Positions 27,911 to 37,410 are shown, counted from the first letter of the stretch. The stretch: 64,000 nt of DNA from CAWCXF01 sp963799455 (GCA_963799455.1 CAWCXF010000007.1:1178001-1242000), one strand, 5' to 3'. Numbers and translations: made by a program. The notes: generated by a model from the sequence alone, not told the origin.

Positions 27911-29281
27911 ATGCAGGTGGTCCAGACCGTCGATGAAGGGCTGAGGCGGGGCTACACGATCACCGTGCCCGCCGCCGAGCTCGACGCCAAGGTGCAGGAG
28001 AAGCTCGCGGAGGCCCAGCCCACCGTCCAGATGAAGGGCTTCCGCAAGGGCAAGGTGCCGCTCGCGCTCCTCAAGCGCCAGTTCGGGCCGCGGCTCCTCG
28101 GCGAGGCGATGCAGGAGAGCATCGACGGCGCCATGTCCAAGCACTTCGAGGAGACCGGCGACCGCCCCGCCGGCAAGCCCGAGGTCGAGGTCGCCAACCA
28201 GGACTGGCGCGAGGGGCAGGACATCGAGGTCGTGATGACCTACGAGGCGCTGCCCGCGATCCCCGAGCTGGACTTCTCCGAGATCGAGCTGGAGCGGCTG
28301 GTGGTGCGCGCCGCCGATGAGGATGTGGACGACGCGCTCGCGGGCCTCGCCAAGCAGGCCCAGACCTTCGAGCCGAAGGAGGGGGCCGCCGAGGACGGCG
28401 ACCAGGTGGTGATCGACTTCGCGGGCTCCGTTGACGGCGAGGCGTTCGAGGGCGGCCGCGCCGAGGACTATCCGCTGGTGCTCGGCTCGGGCTCCTTCAT
28501 CCCCGGCTTCGAGGAGGGGCTCTCGGGCGCCTCCGCGGGCGAGGAGCGCGAGGTGAAGGTGTCCTTCCCCGAGGGCTACCAGGCGCAGCACCTCGCGGGT
28601 CGCGACGCGGTGTTCGCCGTGACCGTCAAGGAGGTCCGCGCGCCGGCCGAGGCCGCGGTGGACGACGCGCTGGCGAAGCGCTTCGGCGCCGATGACCTCG
28701 ACGCGCTCAAGGCCCAGATCCGCGAGCGGCTGGAGGCGGAATATGCGGGCGCGGCGCGCTCGGTCCTCAAGCGTCGGCTCCTCGACGCGCTCGACGAGCG
28801 CGTGAGCTTCGACCTGCCGCCCTCGCTGGTGGAGGCCGAGTCGCGCTCGATCGCGCACCAGCTCTGGCACGAGGAGCACCCCGAGGTGCAGGGCCACGAC
28901 CACCCCGAGGTCGAGGTCACGGACGAGCATCGCAAGCTCGCCGAGCGCCGCGTGCGGCTGGGGCTGCTGCTGGCCGAGGTCGGGAGCCGCGCCGAGGTCC
29001 AGGTGTCGGACGCCGAGATGACCCAGGCGGTGATGACCCAGGCGCGCCAATATCCCGGCCAGGAGCGCGCCTTCTTCGAGTTCGTCCAGAAGAACGCCGC
29101 GGCCCGCCAGCAGATCCAGGCGCCGCTGTTCGAGGACAAGGTGGTCGATCACGTGATCGGGCTGGCGAAGGTGTCGGAGCGCGAGGCCTCGAAGGACGAC
29201 CTCAAGGCCGCCGTGGACGCGCTGGAGGACGACCGGGAGTCCATGGAGACGAGCCAGCCCGACTCAGACGAGCCGGCGTGA
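27911..29281 (+). CDS. tig: Trigger factor (ribosome-bound chaperone and prolyl isomerase)
   Basis: A 456-residue protein with the three trigger-factor domains. The N-terminal ribosome-binding domain carries the signature GFRKGKVPLALLKRQFG (residues ~49-65). The FKBP-type isomerase domain lies at ~150-245 (DGDQVVIDFAGSVDGEAFEGG, IPGFEEGLSGA). The helical C-terminal chaperone domain follows, with a slightly extended His/Glu-rich loop and a charged tail. It meets nascent chains at the exit tunnel. Intact, with ribosome site GGGAGACG. It may be read from the same transcript as the tRNA-Leu gene just upstream. Confidence 0.96.
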   Translation: MQVVQTVDEGLRRGYTITVPAAELDAKVQEKLAEAQPTVQMKGFRKGKVPLALLKRQFGPRLLGEAMQESIDGAMSKHFEETGDRPAGKPEVEVANQDWREGQDIEVVMTYEALPAIPELDFSEIELERLVVRAADEDVDDALAGLAKQAQTFEPKEGAAEDGDQVVIDFAGSVDGEAFEGGRAEDYPLVLGSGSFIPGFEEGLSGASAGEEREVKVSFPEGYQAQHLAGRDAVFAVTVKEVRAPAEAAVDDALAKRFGADDLDALKAQIRERLEAEYAGAARSVLKRRLLDALDERVSFDLPPSLVEAESRSIAHQLWHEEHPEVQGHDHPEVEVTDEHRKLAERRVRLGLLLAEVGSRAEVQVSDAEMTQAVMTQARQYPGQERAFFEFVQKNAAARQQIQAPLFEDKVVDHVIGLAKVSEREASKDDLKAAVDALEDDRESMETSQPDSDEPA

Positions 29282-29481
29282 AGGCCGGGGCGCGCGGCTC
29301 GATCGGGGATCATGGCGCCGTCCGGTCGCGCGGGCGTCCACGGACGGCGGCCCGGGCGCACCCCCTGTGGCGGGCGGCCGCCACCAGCCGCCATCGCTCA
29401 GGGTCGCGGCGCGGACGGGCCCCTTTCCGACGGCGGAGGAGCGCAAGCTCGCCGCGCCGGCCCTCCGCCGCGCGTCCCTCG

Positions 29482-30159
29482 TCAGCTCAGCGGCCCGCTT
29501 TCGGCCGGCGCGACCTGGACCACGCCCACCGTGTCGAGCCCGCCCAGCACGGCGTCCACGGCCACACTCGCCAGCACGATGCCCATCACCCGGCTGATGA
29601 TGCTCGCCCCCGACGCGCCGATCACGCGCTGGACGCGGGTCGCCACCAGAAGGAGCACCAGCGTCAACGCGAGCACCGCGAGGAGCAGCCCCGCCGTCAC
29701 CGCCTGATCGGCGACCGCCGCGCGGTGGTTGTCGGTCGGCACGACCACCGCCAGCATCGCGCCGGGCGAGGCGATCGAGGGCATGGCGAGCGGGAACACC
29801 GCCCCCCGAGAGGTGGTCGCGCTCGGCCTCCCCGATCTCCTGCGCGGGCTTCGAGTCGCCGAAGGATCATCGTCAGCGCGAAGAGGAAGAGCACGATCCC
29901 GCCCGCGATCTGGAAGGCGCCGAGCCTCAGCCCCAGCGTCTCCAGCACGACCTGACCCCCCACCAGGAACGCCAGGAGCACGGGCGCCGCGATCAGCACG
30001 GCGCGGACCGCGAAGTGCCTGCGGCACGCCCACCGTGGCGGAGGGGGTGACCGGCACGGTCCTGATCGGGTCGATCACCACGAAGAGGGTGATGAACTCC
30101 CGATAGAAGATCCTGCAGATCGATCCGGCCGGCCTAGCCGACGGTGCGGAGAGGCTCAA
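29482..30159 (-). pseudogene. MarC/UPF0056 family membrane protein, several frameshifts
   Basis: Six-helix inner-membrane protein of unknown transport role. Recognisable MarC segments occur in order on the minus strand but in changing frames: YREFITLFVVIDPIRTVPV, then (other frame) APVLLAFLVGGQVVLETLGLRLGAFQIAGG and LFLFALTMIL, then AVFPLAMPSIASPGAMLAVVV, TDNHRA and GASIISRVMGIVLASVAVDAVL. At least three indels, near 30020, 29870 and 29805, break the frame. Family consensus has IDPIGT where this has IDPIRT. Either a real pseudogene or a badly resolved region. Confidence 0.7.
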
Positions 30160-30265
30160 CGGCCTGGCGGGTCGCAGGGCGCGCGCGACGATGGGGACCG
30201 ACGACGGCGCGCGACGGCGGGGGGGACGCGGCGGGGCCGGGGGGGCCTCCCCGGCCGGCCGAGGC

Positions 30266-31480
30266 TCAGGACGGCGCCTTGGGCGTGACGTGGACGATCT
30301 CGCCGCTCTCGGTGTCGGTGAGGTAGACGAAGCTGCCGTCGGGCAGCACCTCGACGGTGCGCACGCGCCCCGCGTCGCGCAGCAGCCGCTCCTCGGCCGT
30401 CACGCGCCCGTCCTCGCCCATCTCGACGCGCACCACGCCGCCGGGGTAGAGCGAGCCGATCAGCAGGTCGCCGTTCCACTCGGAGAACGCCTCGCCCTCG
30501 TGCAGATCCATGCCGCCCGGCGCGATCACCGGATCCCAGAAGTAGACCGGCTGCTCCATCCCCTCCATCCGGGCCTCGCCCGAGCCCACCGGCTCGCCCG
30601 AATACTGCTCGCCGTAGGAGATCACCGGCCAGCCGTAGTTGAGCCCCGGCTCGGGGCGATTGAGCTCGTCGCCGCCCTGCGGCCCGTGCTCGACGGTCAG
30701 CAGCGTGCCGTCGGGCGTCACCACCGCGGCCTGGACGTTGCGGTGGCCGTAGGACCAGATCGAGTCGATCGCGCCGTCCTGGCCCACGAACGGGTTGTCC
30801 TCGGGCACCGAGCCGTCGAGGTTGAGGCGCACCACCTTGCCGTAGGTCTTGTCGAGATCCTGGGCGTAGACGCGCTCTTCTTGGGTGAAGTGCTCGCCCG
30901 TGGTGACGAACACGCGGCCCTGGCCGTCGAAGGCGAGGCGCGAGCCGTAGTGCATCGGCGTGGGCGAGGGCGGATCCTGGACGAAGATGTCCTCGACGCC
31001 CTCGATCGCGCTCATGTCGTCCGACAGCCGCCCGCGCGCCGCGGCGGTCGCCGACAGCCCGTCGCCCATGGGCTTGGAGTAGGTGAGGTAGACCATGCGG
31101 TCGGAGGCGAAGTCGGGGCCGAGCTTCACGTCGAGCAGCCCGCCCTGCTCCTTCGCCAGCACCTCGGGCACGCCCGCGATCGGCTCGGACAGCGCGCCGT
31201 CCTCGGAGACGTGGCGCAGCCGGCCGGCGCGCTCGGTGACGAGGTAGCCGCCCTCGGGCAGCGCCGCGATCCCCCAGGGGTTCTCCAGCCCGCCCGCGAC
31301 CACCGTCGTCTCGATCTCGTAGCCGCTGTTCTGCAACGGCGCGCGGGTCTGGTTCTCGAAGGCCGGCATGAAGTCGGTGTTGCGCTGGCCGTAGGTGAAG
31401 GTGACGTCCGAGGACTGGGCGAAGGCGGCGCCGGCGCCGGCGATGGCGGTGGCTGTGGCGAGGGCGGTGGCGGGGCGCAT
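30266..31480 (-). CDS. PQQ-dependent aldose sugar dehydrogenase-like protein (YliI/GSDH family)
   Basis: A 404-residue exported protein. The signal peptide (about 1-22, ending AAFAQ) is followed by a six-bladed propeller of the glucose/sorbosone dehydrogenase family: LENPWGIAALPEGGYLVTERAG, GGLLDVKLGPDF, SIWSYGHRNVQAA, EHGPQGGDELN, LNYGWPVISYG and FVYLTDTESGEI. It would oxidise aldoses in the periplasm using PQQ. The His of the first blades and the GHRN and HGPQGGDE motifs typical of PQQ/Ca binding are present. ATG 31480 begins the signal peptide. It appears monocistronic; no PQQ synthesis genes are in the window. Confidence 0.9.
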   Translation of the reverse strand: MRPATALATATAIAGAGAAFAQSSDVTFTYGQRNTDFMPAFENQTRAPLQNSGYEIETTVVAGGLENPWGIAALPEGGYLVTERAGRLRHVSEDGALSEPIAGVPEVLAKEQGGLLDVKLGPDFASDRMVYLTYSKPMGDGLSATAAARGRLSDDMSAIEGVEDIFVQDPPSPTPMHYGSRLAFDGQGRVFVTTGEHFTQEERVYAQDLDKTYGKVVRLNLDGSVPEDNPFVGQDGAIDSIWSYGHRNVQAAVVTPDGTLLTVEHGPQGGDELNRPEPGLNYGWPVISYGEQYSGEPVGSGEARMEGMEQPVYFWDPVIAPGGMDLHEGEAFSEWNGDLLIGSLYPGGVVRVEMGEDGRVTAEERLLRDAGRVRTVEVLPDGSFVYLTDTESGEIVHVTPKAPS

Positions 31481-31851
31481 GACGGTCTCCTCAAGGGGTC
31501 TCGCAGGGCTGCGGCGGCGCGCAGGGCTCGCCGGCCAAACCGGAGGGGGGATCGCCGGTTCCGCGGCCTCGCGGGGGCGTGAGGGCACGCGACCGCGGCC
31601 ATCGGCCGCGATGCTCGGGGGCGCGGCCATCGGCCGCGACGCCCGGGGGCGCGGCCCCTCGGGCCTGCGGCGCCCGGAGGGGGGCGAGGGTGCTGGCGGG
31701 CGGTGCGGCCGCGTCCCGATCCGGGGCGGCGGGCGCGGCGATCCCGGGGCCGTTCGGATCCGCGTGACGCCTCGCCCGGGGCGCGCGCGGGCGCGGGCGC
31801 GCGCGCCCCGAGATCGGGAGCCGGCCCCTCGGCCCCGGGATCGCGCCGGGC
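31481..31851. other. Intergenic region without gene
   Basis: About 370 bp of extremely GC-rich sequence (over long stretches only G and C) between the sugar dehydrogenase and rplI. Repeated gcggccatcggccgcg words occur at about 31595-31640. No coding or RNA feature recognised. Confidence 0.5.
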
Positions 31852-32511
31852 TCAGCGGTCGCGCGGGTCGCCGAGCTGGCGCTCCAGCTCGGAGCGCTCC
31901 TGCACCGCGGGCGCGCCGGCGCGCTGCTCGATCTGGGTCTCGGTCTCGTCGAGCGAGGCCGCGCCGATGTCGTCGAAGAGCTGGGAGACCTCGAACTCGG
32001 CCGCGGCCTCCTCCTCGGCGGCGAGCTCCTGGATCGAGCGGCCCTGCTCCTGGAGCGCGGCCTCCTCGGCGGAGCGGGCGACGTTGAGCTCGATGGTGGC
32101 CTCGACCTCGGGGTGGAGCGTCACCGTCACCCGGTGGATGCCGAGCTCCTTGATGGGGGCGGTGAGGGAGACCTGGCGGCGGTCCACGTCGAAGCCCTCC
32201 GCCTGGGCCGCCTCGGCCGCGTCGCGGGTCGAGACCGAGCCGTAGAGCGCGCCGCCGTCCGAGGCCGAGCGGATGACGACGAAGCGCTGGCCGTCGAGGC
32301 GCTCGGCGAAGCCTTGGGCATCGCGCTTGGCGTCGGCGTTGCGGGCCTCCAGCTCGGCGCGGCTCGCCTCGAAGCGCGCCATGTTCTCCTTCGAGGCGAA
32401 GCGCGCCTTGCCCTGGGGCAGCAGGTAGTTGCGGGCGTAGCCGTCCTTGACGGTGACGACTTCGCCCATCGCGCCGAGCTTGGCGACGCGCTCCATCAGG
32501 ATCACTTGCAT
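31852..32511 (-). CDS. rplI: 50S ribosomal protein L9
   Basis: A 219-residue L9 with the canonical start MQVILMERVAKLG and the N-domain rRNA-binding stretch VKDGYARNYLLPQGKA. A long connecting helix and the C-domain (LYGSVSTRDAAEA) follow. It is about 70 residues longer than E. coli L9 owing to an acidic Glu/Ala-rich tail after residue ~150, as often seen in Rhodobacterales. Last gene of the rpsF-rpsR-rplI operon, 9 bp after rpsR. Confidence 0.96.
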   Translation of the reverse strand: MQVILMERVAKLGAMGEVVTVKDGYARNYLLPQGKARFASKENMARFEASRAELEARNADAKRDAQGFAERLDGQRFVVIRSASDGGALYGSVSTRDAAEAAQAEGFDVDRRQVSLTAPIKELGIHRVTVTLHPEVEATIELNVARSAEEAALQEQGRSIQELAAEEEAAAEFEVSQLFDDIGAASLDETETQIEQRAGAPAVQERSELERQLGDPRDR

Positions 32512-32520
32512 CGGCTCACC

Positions 32521-32748
32521 TCACTTCACGGCGTAGGGCAGCAGCGCGAGGAAGCGCGCGCGCTTGATGGCTTGCGCGAGCTGGCGCTGGTTCTTCGAGC
32601 CCACGGCGGTGATGCGCGAGGGCACGATCTTGCCGCGCTCGGAGACGTAGCGCTGCAGCAGCCGCGTGTCCTTGTAGTCGATGCGCGGCGCGTTGTCGCC
32701 GGCGAAGGGGTCGGTCTTGCGGCGGCGGAAGAAGGGCTTGTTGGCCAT
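32521..32748 (-). CDS. rpsR: 30S ribosomal protein S18
   Basis: A 75-residue S18: FFRRRKTDPF, then IDYKDTRLLQRYVSERGKIVPSRITAV and the RNA-binding end QLAQAIKRARFLALLPY. It binds the S6 partner encoded just upstream and the platform of the small subunit. Normal length, intact, 12 bp from rpsF. Confidence 0.97.
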   Translation of the reverse strand: MANKPFFRRRKTDPFAGDNAPRIDYKDTRLLQRYVSERGKIVPSRITAVGSKNQRQLAQAIKRARFLALLPYAVK

Positions 32749-32760
32749 GTCCGGGGCTCC

Positions 32761-33117
32761 TCAGCGCCGCTCGCGGCGGCGGTCGTCGCGGTCGTCGCGC
32801 TTTTGCATCTGCACCGAGGGGCCTTCCTCGTGCTCGTCCACGCGGATCGTCATGACGCGCATCACGTCCTCGTGGAGACGCATCAGGCGCTCCATCTCCT
32901 GCACCGCCGCGGCGGGCGCGTCGGTGCGCAGGTAGGCGTAGTGGCCCTTGCGGTTCTTGTTGATCTTGTAGGCCATGGTCTTGACGCCCCAATACTCCTG
33001 ATGGGTCGTCTGGCCGCCGTTGTCCGCGAGGACCGCGCCGAAATGCTCGATCAGGCCCTCGGCCTGGGCGTTCGACAGATCCTGGCGGGCGATGAAGACA
33101 TGCTCGTAAAGGGGCAT
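32761..33117 (-). CDS. rpsF: 30S ribosomal protein S6
   Basis: A 118-residue S6 with MPLYEHVFIARQDLS at the start, WGVKTMAYKINKNRKGHYAYL in the middle and a charged C-terminal tail. First gene of the rpsF-rpsR-rplI operon; S6 and S18 form a pair on the 16S rRNA platform. The ribosome site GGAGCGACC precedes ATG 33117. Confidence 0.97.
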   Translation of the reverse strand: MPLYEHVFIARQDLSNAQAEGLIEHFGAVLADNGGQTTHQEYWGVKTMAYKINKNRKGHYAYLRTDAPAAAVQEMERLMRLHEDVMRVMTIRVDEHEEGPSVQMQKRDDRDDRRRERR

Positions 33118-33286
33118 GGTCGCTCCGTTGGGGGGCGCGTTTCGATGAGGGGCGGATGGCTCCCGCGCCGCCCCCGCGAGGGATCGCGCCGATGATGTGG
33201 ATGCGGGAGGCGCCCCCATACGCGCACGAGCCCCCGCGCGCAAGCGGCCCGCAAGGCGCGCGGGGGCCGCGCCGGGGTCGGCCCTG

Positions 33287-33673
33287 CTACGCGCCGGGCA
33301 GCGGGCCCTGCGGGGCGCCCCCCGTCGCGCGCCCCGTCGCGCGCCCCGCCGCGGGGGCGGTCCCGAACCGGCGCAGCAGCTCGTGGAAGAGGGCCGGCGT
33401 GCCCATCCCCATGAAGGCCAGGATCGCCACGAACTTCAGGTAGTTCGGGGCGGACTCCGTGAAGCCGTAGCCCACGTCCCTGATCCCCTCGATCAGCTCG
33501 GACTCGTAGCTGTCGCTGGTGACCATGAAGCCCACCGCGAACATGCCGGTGAAGACCCCCATGACGTAGAGCCGGCCGCGCGGGATGTCGTGCAGGCGCA
33601 GGAAGTCCGAGGCGGCCACGCCCATCAGGAAGAAGGCGAAGGGCGGACCGAGGAGCGAGAGCGCGTCGAGCAT
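33287..33673 (-). CDS. Small inner-membrane protein of unknown function (128 aa)
   Basis: Three or four hydrophobic segments (LLGPPFAFFLMGVAAS, LYVMGVFTGMFAVGFMV, FVAILAFMGMGTPALF) separated by a polar loop. The C-terminus holds a 12-bp tandem expansion (GRATGRATGG). It starts 3 bp after the stop of the exported 126-residue gene, so both are probably translated from one message. No family recognised. Confidence 0.65.
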   Translation of the reverse strand: MLDALSLLGPPFAFFLMGVAASDFLRLHDIPRGRLYVMGVFTGMFAVGFMVTSDSYESELIEGIRDVGYGFTESAPNYLKFVAILAFMGMGTPALFHELLRRFGTAPAAGRATGRATGGAPQGPLPGA

Positions 33674-33676
33674 GGG

Positions 33677-34057
33677 TCAGTCCTCCAGGAGCTGGCCGTA
33701 GGGCGTGGCGAGCGTGCCCAGGGGCTCGAAGGCCTCCGATCCGTAGGCGGCCCATCCCCCATCGCCCATGACGGTCCCGTCGGGCCCGATCGGCACGATC
33801 CGGACCCAGATGTCGCGGCCGCCGAGGCCGGCCGACTGGCGTTCGAGCTGCGTCACGCCGTAGGTCTGCCCCGCGGTCGTCGCGCCGATCGCCCGGCCGC
33901 CCGCGCGCAGGAGCCCGCCCGGGGGCGCCGCCTGGATCGGCTGCGCCCCGTCGGCCCGCAGGGTGAACAGGATCTCCTGCGCGGCGGCGGGCCCGGGCGT
34001 CAGCGCGAGCGCCGCGACGGCGAGGATCGAGGCCGCGGAGATGAGGGATCGTCTCAT
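33677..34057 (-). CDS. Exported protein of unknown function (126 aa)
   Basis: A clear signal peptide (MRRSLISAASILAVAALALTP...AAAQE) and a small periplasmic domain rich in Gly and beta-strand residues (GRDIWVRIVPIGPDGTVMGDGGWAAYG). Its ATG overlaps the putative stop of the upstream broken gene (ATGA); a GAGAGGA ribosome site lies just before. Partner of the downstream membrane protein by operon position. Not recognised. Confidence 0.65.
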   Translation of the reverse strand: MRRSLISAASILAVAALALTPGPAAAQEILFTLRADGAQPIQAAPPGGLLRAGGRAIGATTAGQTYGVTQLERQSAGLGGRDIWVRIVPIGPDGTVMGDGGWAAYGSEAFEPLGTLATPYGQLLED

Positions 34058-35155
34058 GGTGTCCTCTCGACAAGGCGGTCCGGGGGGTCCGGGCGAGGGG
34101 GGCGGCCGCGGGCCTTCGGCGCGGCGATCCTAGCCGCGCGTCGCCCCGGCGCAGGTCTGGAATACCCGACCTCCGCGGCGCAGCGGCCCGGCGGGACGTG
34201 GCGCGCGGCCGCGCGCTCGCTTCGGGCGTCGCCGGGGCCGGTCTCCGGCCCCCCGGCCCGGACCGCGGCGGCGAGGAGGCGGTGGGCGTCGTCGGCGCCG
34301 GTGGGGCTGGTGAAGCCCTCGGGGGGCCGGGCGAGGAAGGCGCGCCGGGCGTCCGGGTCGAACACCGCGCCGACCGTGTCGAGGTGGGGCCGCCCGCGGG
34401 GCCGGAGCTCACGCAGGAGCTCGCCCGAGCCGCCGCCGATCCAGAGCGGGCGCGAGGGCTCGGGCGGCGCCGACGGTGCGGAAGAGGAAGGCGTCCCGGG
34501 CGCCCTCGTGGAGCGCCGCCGCGACCACCAGGCGGCTGTCCATCCCGCCGGTGAGGTCGCAGACGCGCGCGTCGAAGTCGCCATGCGCGAGCGCGCGGAT
34601 CGCCCGGGACCTCGTGGGCGGCCCCGTCGATCAGCGCGGGCAGGGGCCGGTCTGCTTGGACGATGCCGGCGATCGGGCGCCGGTGCAGCGCCGCGCGGCT
34701 CGACGCGTCCACCTCGCTGCGCGCGCGGGGCGCGGCGGCAGCGAGATGCCGCGATGGGCGGACGGACGGCCCATCGCGCTGCCCTGGAGCGTGAACCGGC
34801 CGTGCACGGCGACGGCGCGCTCGACCCGCCCGCCGGCGCGGCGGGCCACCTGCTCCACCCGGTCGCCCGCGACCACGAGCCCGTCGCCGCGACGCGCGAA
34901 GAACGCGGAGTAGCCCAGCGGGTCGGTCTCGCCCCCGCCCGTCTCGCCCCCGCCCGGCCCCTTGGACCGCCGCAGCGGCGGCGCCGCGCACGAGCCTGTC
35001 TTCGAAACCGCGATGCCGTCGAAGGCCACGCCCCGCGCGGTCTCGCCCCGCGGGGGCCCGTCGGCCCGCCCGCCCGGATGGGCGGCGCCCAGGGCCGCGC
35101 GTGCGGCCGCGAGCGAGGCGCCGCCCCCGACCGCGGCGAAGAGGCAATCCCGCAT
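34054..35155 (-). pseudogene. Asparagine-synthetase-like protein, frameshifted
   Basis: The minus strand starts MRDCLFAAVGGG (ATG 35155), as in class II amidotransferase-like domains. It continues with a GYSAFFARRGDGLVVAGDRV stretch. In a shifted frame near 34500-34580 it reads DFDARVCDLTGGMDSRLVVAAL, the ATP-pyrophosphatase motif (S/T)GG-x-DS of asparagine synthetases, and then WIGGGSGELLREL in yet another frame. Several indels separate the pieces. Such proteins appear in glycan or peptide modification clusters, but no partner genes are seen. The 3' limit is uncertain. Confidence 0.55.
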
Positions 35156-35301
35156 CGCGTCCTCCCGGATCCGGAGCGCCTGGCCGGGCGCCGCCCCCGC
35201 CCCCCGGCAAGGCGGGGCGGGGCGGATCCGTGCGCGTGCGAACACGCGCTGTCAGCCAGTCGTGACTTGCCGTCGCGGCATTGGCGCCGCAACTTGGGCG
35301 C

Positions 35302-35340
35302 GTCCCGGCCCCAAGTCCCGGCCCCAAGTCCCGGCCCCAA
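35302..35340. repeat. Three tandem copies of a 13-bp unit before yceI
   Basis: gtcccggccccaa is repeated three times head to tail and ends immediately before the CGGAGGA ribosome site of the YceI gene. It could alter promoter-to-start spacing. Confidence 0.75.
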
Positions 35341-35352
35341 CGGAGGATCCCC

Positions 35353-35973
35353 ATGACCACCCGCCTCACGACCGCCCGCCTGGCCGCCGCGGCCCTCGTC
35401 GCGCTCGCCGCCGCGCCCGCCCTGGCCGAGCCCGAGCGCTACGCGCTCGACGCGAGCCACAGCCAGGTGCTGTTCTCCTGGGACCATCTGGGCTTCTCGA
35501 GCACGACCGGCATGTTCTCGGGCTTCGAGGGCGAGATCCTGTTCGACGAGGCGGATCCGGCCAACAGCTCGGTGAGCGTGTCGATGCCGATCTCGTCGAT
35601 GTTCACCGGCTGGGAGCCGCGCGACGCCGACTTCATGTCGGCCGACTTCTTCGACGCGGGCTCGGACGCCTCGCCCGAGGGCGACAGCCGCAACCTCGTG
35701 ACCTTCGAGTCGACCGGCATCGAGGTGACGGGCGAGGACACCGCGCTGATCACCGGCGATCTGACGCTGAACGGGATCACCAAGGAGGTGGTGCTCGACA
35801 CCACGCTCAACGGCCTGGGCACGCACCCGATCCTGCAGCGGCCCTGGATCGGGTTCGACGCCACCACGACGCTCAAGCGCTCGGACTTCGGCGTCGGCGC
35901 CTTCGCGCCGGCCATCGGCGACGAGGTCGCGCTCGAGATCTCGATCGAGGCCGGCCAGGGCGAGGAGGAGTAG
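35353..35973 (+). CDS. YceI family periplasmic protein
   Basis: A 206-residue exported lipocalin-like protein that, in this family, binds polyisoprenoid or similar lipids. The signal peptide ends ...APALAEP. Family segments follow: YALDASHSQVLFSWDHLGFSSTTGMF, then VSVSMPISSM, the RDADFMSADFFDA strand, ITGDLTLNGITKEVVLDT and the closing RSDFGVG block. The start ATG 35353 has GGAGGA. It is convergent with the cytochrome b561-YceI fusion, whose C-terminal domain belongs to the same family. Confidence 0.92.
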   Translation: MTTRLTTARLAAAALVALAAAPALAEPERYALDASHSQVLFSWDHLGFSSTTGMFSGFEGEILFDEADPANSSVSVSMPISSMFTGWEPRDADFMSADFFDAGSDASPEGDSRNLVTFESTGIEVTGEDTALITGDLTLNGITKEVVLDTTLNGLGTHPILQRPWIGFDATTTLKRSDFGVGAFAPAIGDEVALEISIEAGQGEEE

Positions 35974-36051
35974 CGCGCCCGCGCCGCGGGGCGCCGGGGA
36001 CGGCGGGGGCGGGCCGCGGCGCCGGCCGCGTCCGATCGGCCCCGCGCCCGG

Positions 36052-37410
36052 TCAGCGCCCGCGCACCGCCTCCAGCGCCACCGGGATCTCGACCTCGAAG
36101 CCCAGCGTGCCGGGATCGGCGTAGCTCTGGCCGATGGCGAAGTCGCGCCGGTCCACCACCGCGATGCCCTCCATCCTCGCCCGGTCGCCCTCGATCGTCA
36201 GCGCGAAGGGCAGCGTCACCGGCACCTCGACGCCGCGCAGGCTCAAGGTCCCGTCGGCGACGTAGCCGGCTTCCGAACCCGCCGGCGCGGCGAGGATGGC
36301 GGCGCGGAAGACGGCGCGCGGGAAGGCCCCGGCGTCGAGGAAGCCGGCGCCGAGCGCCTGGGCCGTCACCGAGCCCAAGGTGAGCGAGCCCACCTCCACG
36401 CTCGCCTCGACCGCGCCGTGGCGGCCCTCCTCGTCGGGCGCCTCCTCGAAGGCGACGGCGGCGGACCAATCGGCGAAGCGGCCCTCGACCCGGCTGCCGA
36501 GCTGGCTCACCGCGAGGCCGAGCGAGCCCCCCTCCACGGTCCAGCCGCCCGCGCCCGCCGAAGCCTGCGCGGGCGCCGCGGCGCGGGGGGCGGCGTCCTC
36601 CGGGGGCGGGACGGTCGCGGCCCCGGCGACGGGATCGGCGGCGGGCTCGGCGGCGGGCTCGGCGCTGGGGGCCTGCGGCGCGTAGAGGCCGAGCGCGCCG
36701 CCCGCGCCCAGCGCGAGCGCGAGCACGCCCGCGGCCGCGACGGGGGCCGCGAAGGGGGTCGCGGGCGCGGCGCGGCGCGGCGCCACGGGGGGCAGGGCGG
36801 GCCGGCCCGGCGCCATCCGCCTCAGCGTGGCGTCGCGGTCCCACAGGTGATGCTTGAGCGCGCCCGCGACGTGCAGCAGCAGGCTCGCCGTGAGCACCCG
36901 CCCGAGCACGACGTGCAGCGCGCCCGCGATCTCGCGGAGGGCCTCGGACTTGGGCACCAGGGGCAGCGACTGGCCGAGCGGCCACCAGATCGGGGCGAAG
37001 CCCTCTGAGGCCGCGTGGCCGACCCAGCCCGCCGCCGGCACCGCGATCAGCGAGGCGTAGAGCAGCCAGTGGACGGTGTCGGCCAGAAGCGTCTCCACCC
37101 GCCGCTCGGGATGCAGATGGCCGGGCCGGGGCTGGGCCAGAGCCCACAGGACGCGCGCGACGGCGACGATCAGGACGGTCACGCCGAGCGTCTTGTGGAT
37201 CGAGAAGAGCCTCGCCTTCACCGCCAGCTCCTCGGAGGTGGCGTAGGGCCAGTCGTTGGCGAGCAGGCCGAGCGGGATCATCACGAGGATGCCCGCCGCC
37301 ACCGTCCAGTGGAAGGCCTTGGCGATCGTGCCGTAGCGCGCGTGGGTGTTGGAGAGGGCGCGGGCGCGCGTCGGGCTCGGGCTGGGGCTCGGGCTGGGGG
37401 CGTCGGTCAT
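36052..37410 (-). CDS. Cytochrome b561 - YceI fusion protein
   Basis: A 452-residue two-domain protein. Residues ~15-200 are a four-helix cytochrome b561 (AKAFHWTVAAGILVMIPLGL, FSIHKTLGVTVLIVAV, VHWLLYASLIAVPAAGW, LHVVLGRVLTASLLLHVAGALKHH) with the paired haem-ligand histidines. A Pro/Ala-rich linker and one further hydrophobic segment (about 220-245) lead to a C-terminal YceI domain (about 285-450; VEVGSLTLGS, RRDFAIGQSYADPGTLGFEVEIPV). It would couple inner-membrane quinol/haem electron transfer to a periplasmic lipid-binding domain. The start follows a short Ser/Pro repeat. A ten-copy 17-bp array lies 49 bp upstream. Confidence 0.9.
   Translation of the reverse strand: MTDAPSPSPSPSPTRARALSNTHARYGTIAKAFHWTVAAGILVMIPLGLLANDWPYATSEELAVKARLFSIHKTLGVTVLIVAVARVLWALAQPRPGHLHPERRVETLLADTVHWLLYASLIAVPAAGWVGHAASEGFAPIWWPLGQSLPLVPKSEALREIAGALHVVLGRVLTASLLLHVAGALKHHLWDRDATLRRMAPGRPALPPVAPRRAAPATPFAAPVAAAGVLALALGAGGALGLYAPQAPSAEPAAEPAADPVAGAATVPPPEDAAPRAAAPAQASAGAGGWTVEGGSLGLAVSQLGSRVEGRFADWSAAVAFEEAPDEEGRHGAVEASVEVGSLTLGSVTAQALGAGFLDAGAFPRAVFRAAILAAPAGSEAGYVADGTLSLRGVEVPVTLPFALTIEGDRARMEGIAVVDRRDFAIGQSYADPGTLGFEVEIPVALEAVRGR

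Noticed and set aside
34054..34057. ATGA overlap as proof that the asparagine-synthetase-like gene is intact to its 3' end
   Set aside because: Several frame changes lie upstream, so the frame that ends at this point may not be the original one; the overlap can be chance.
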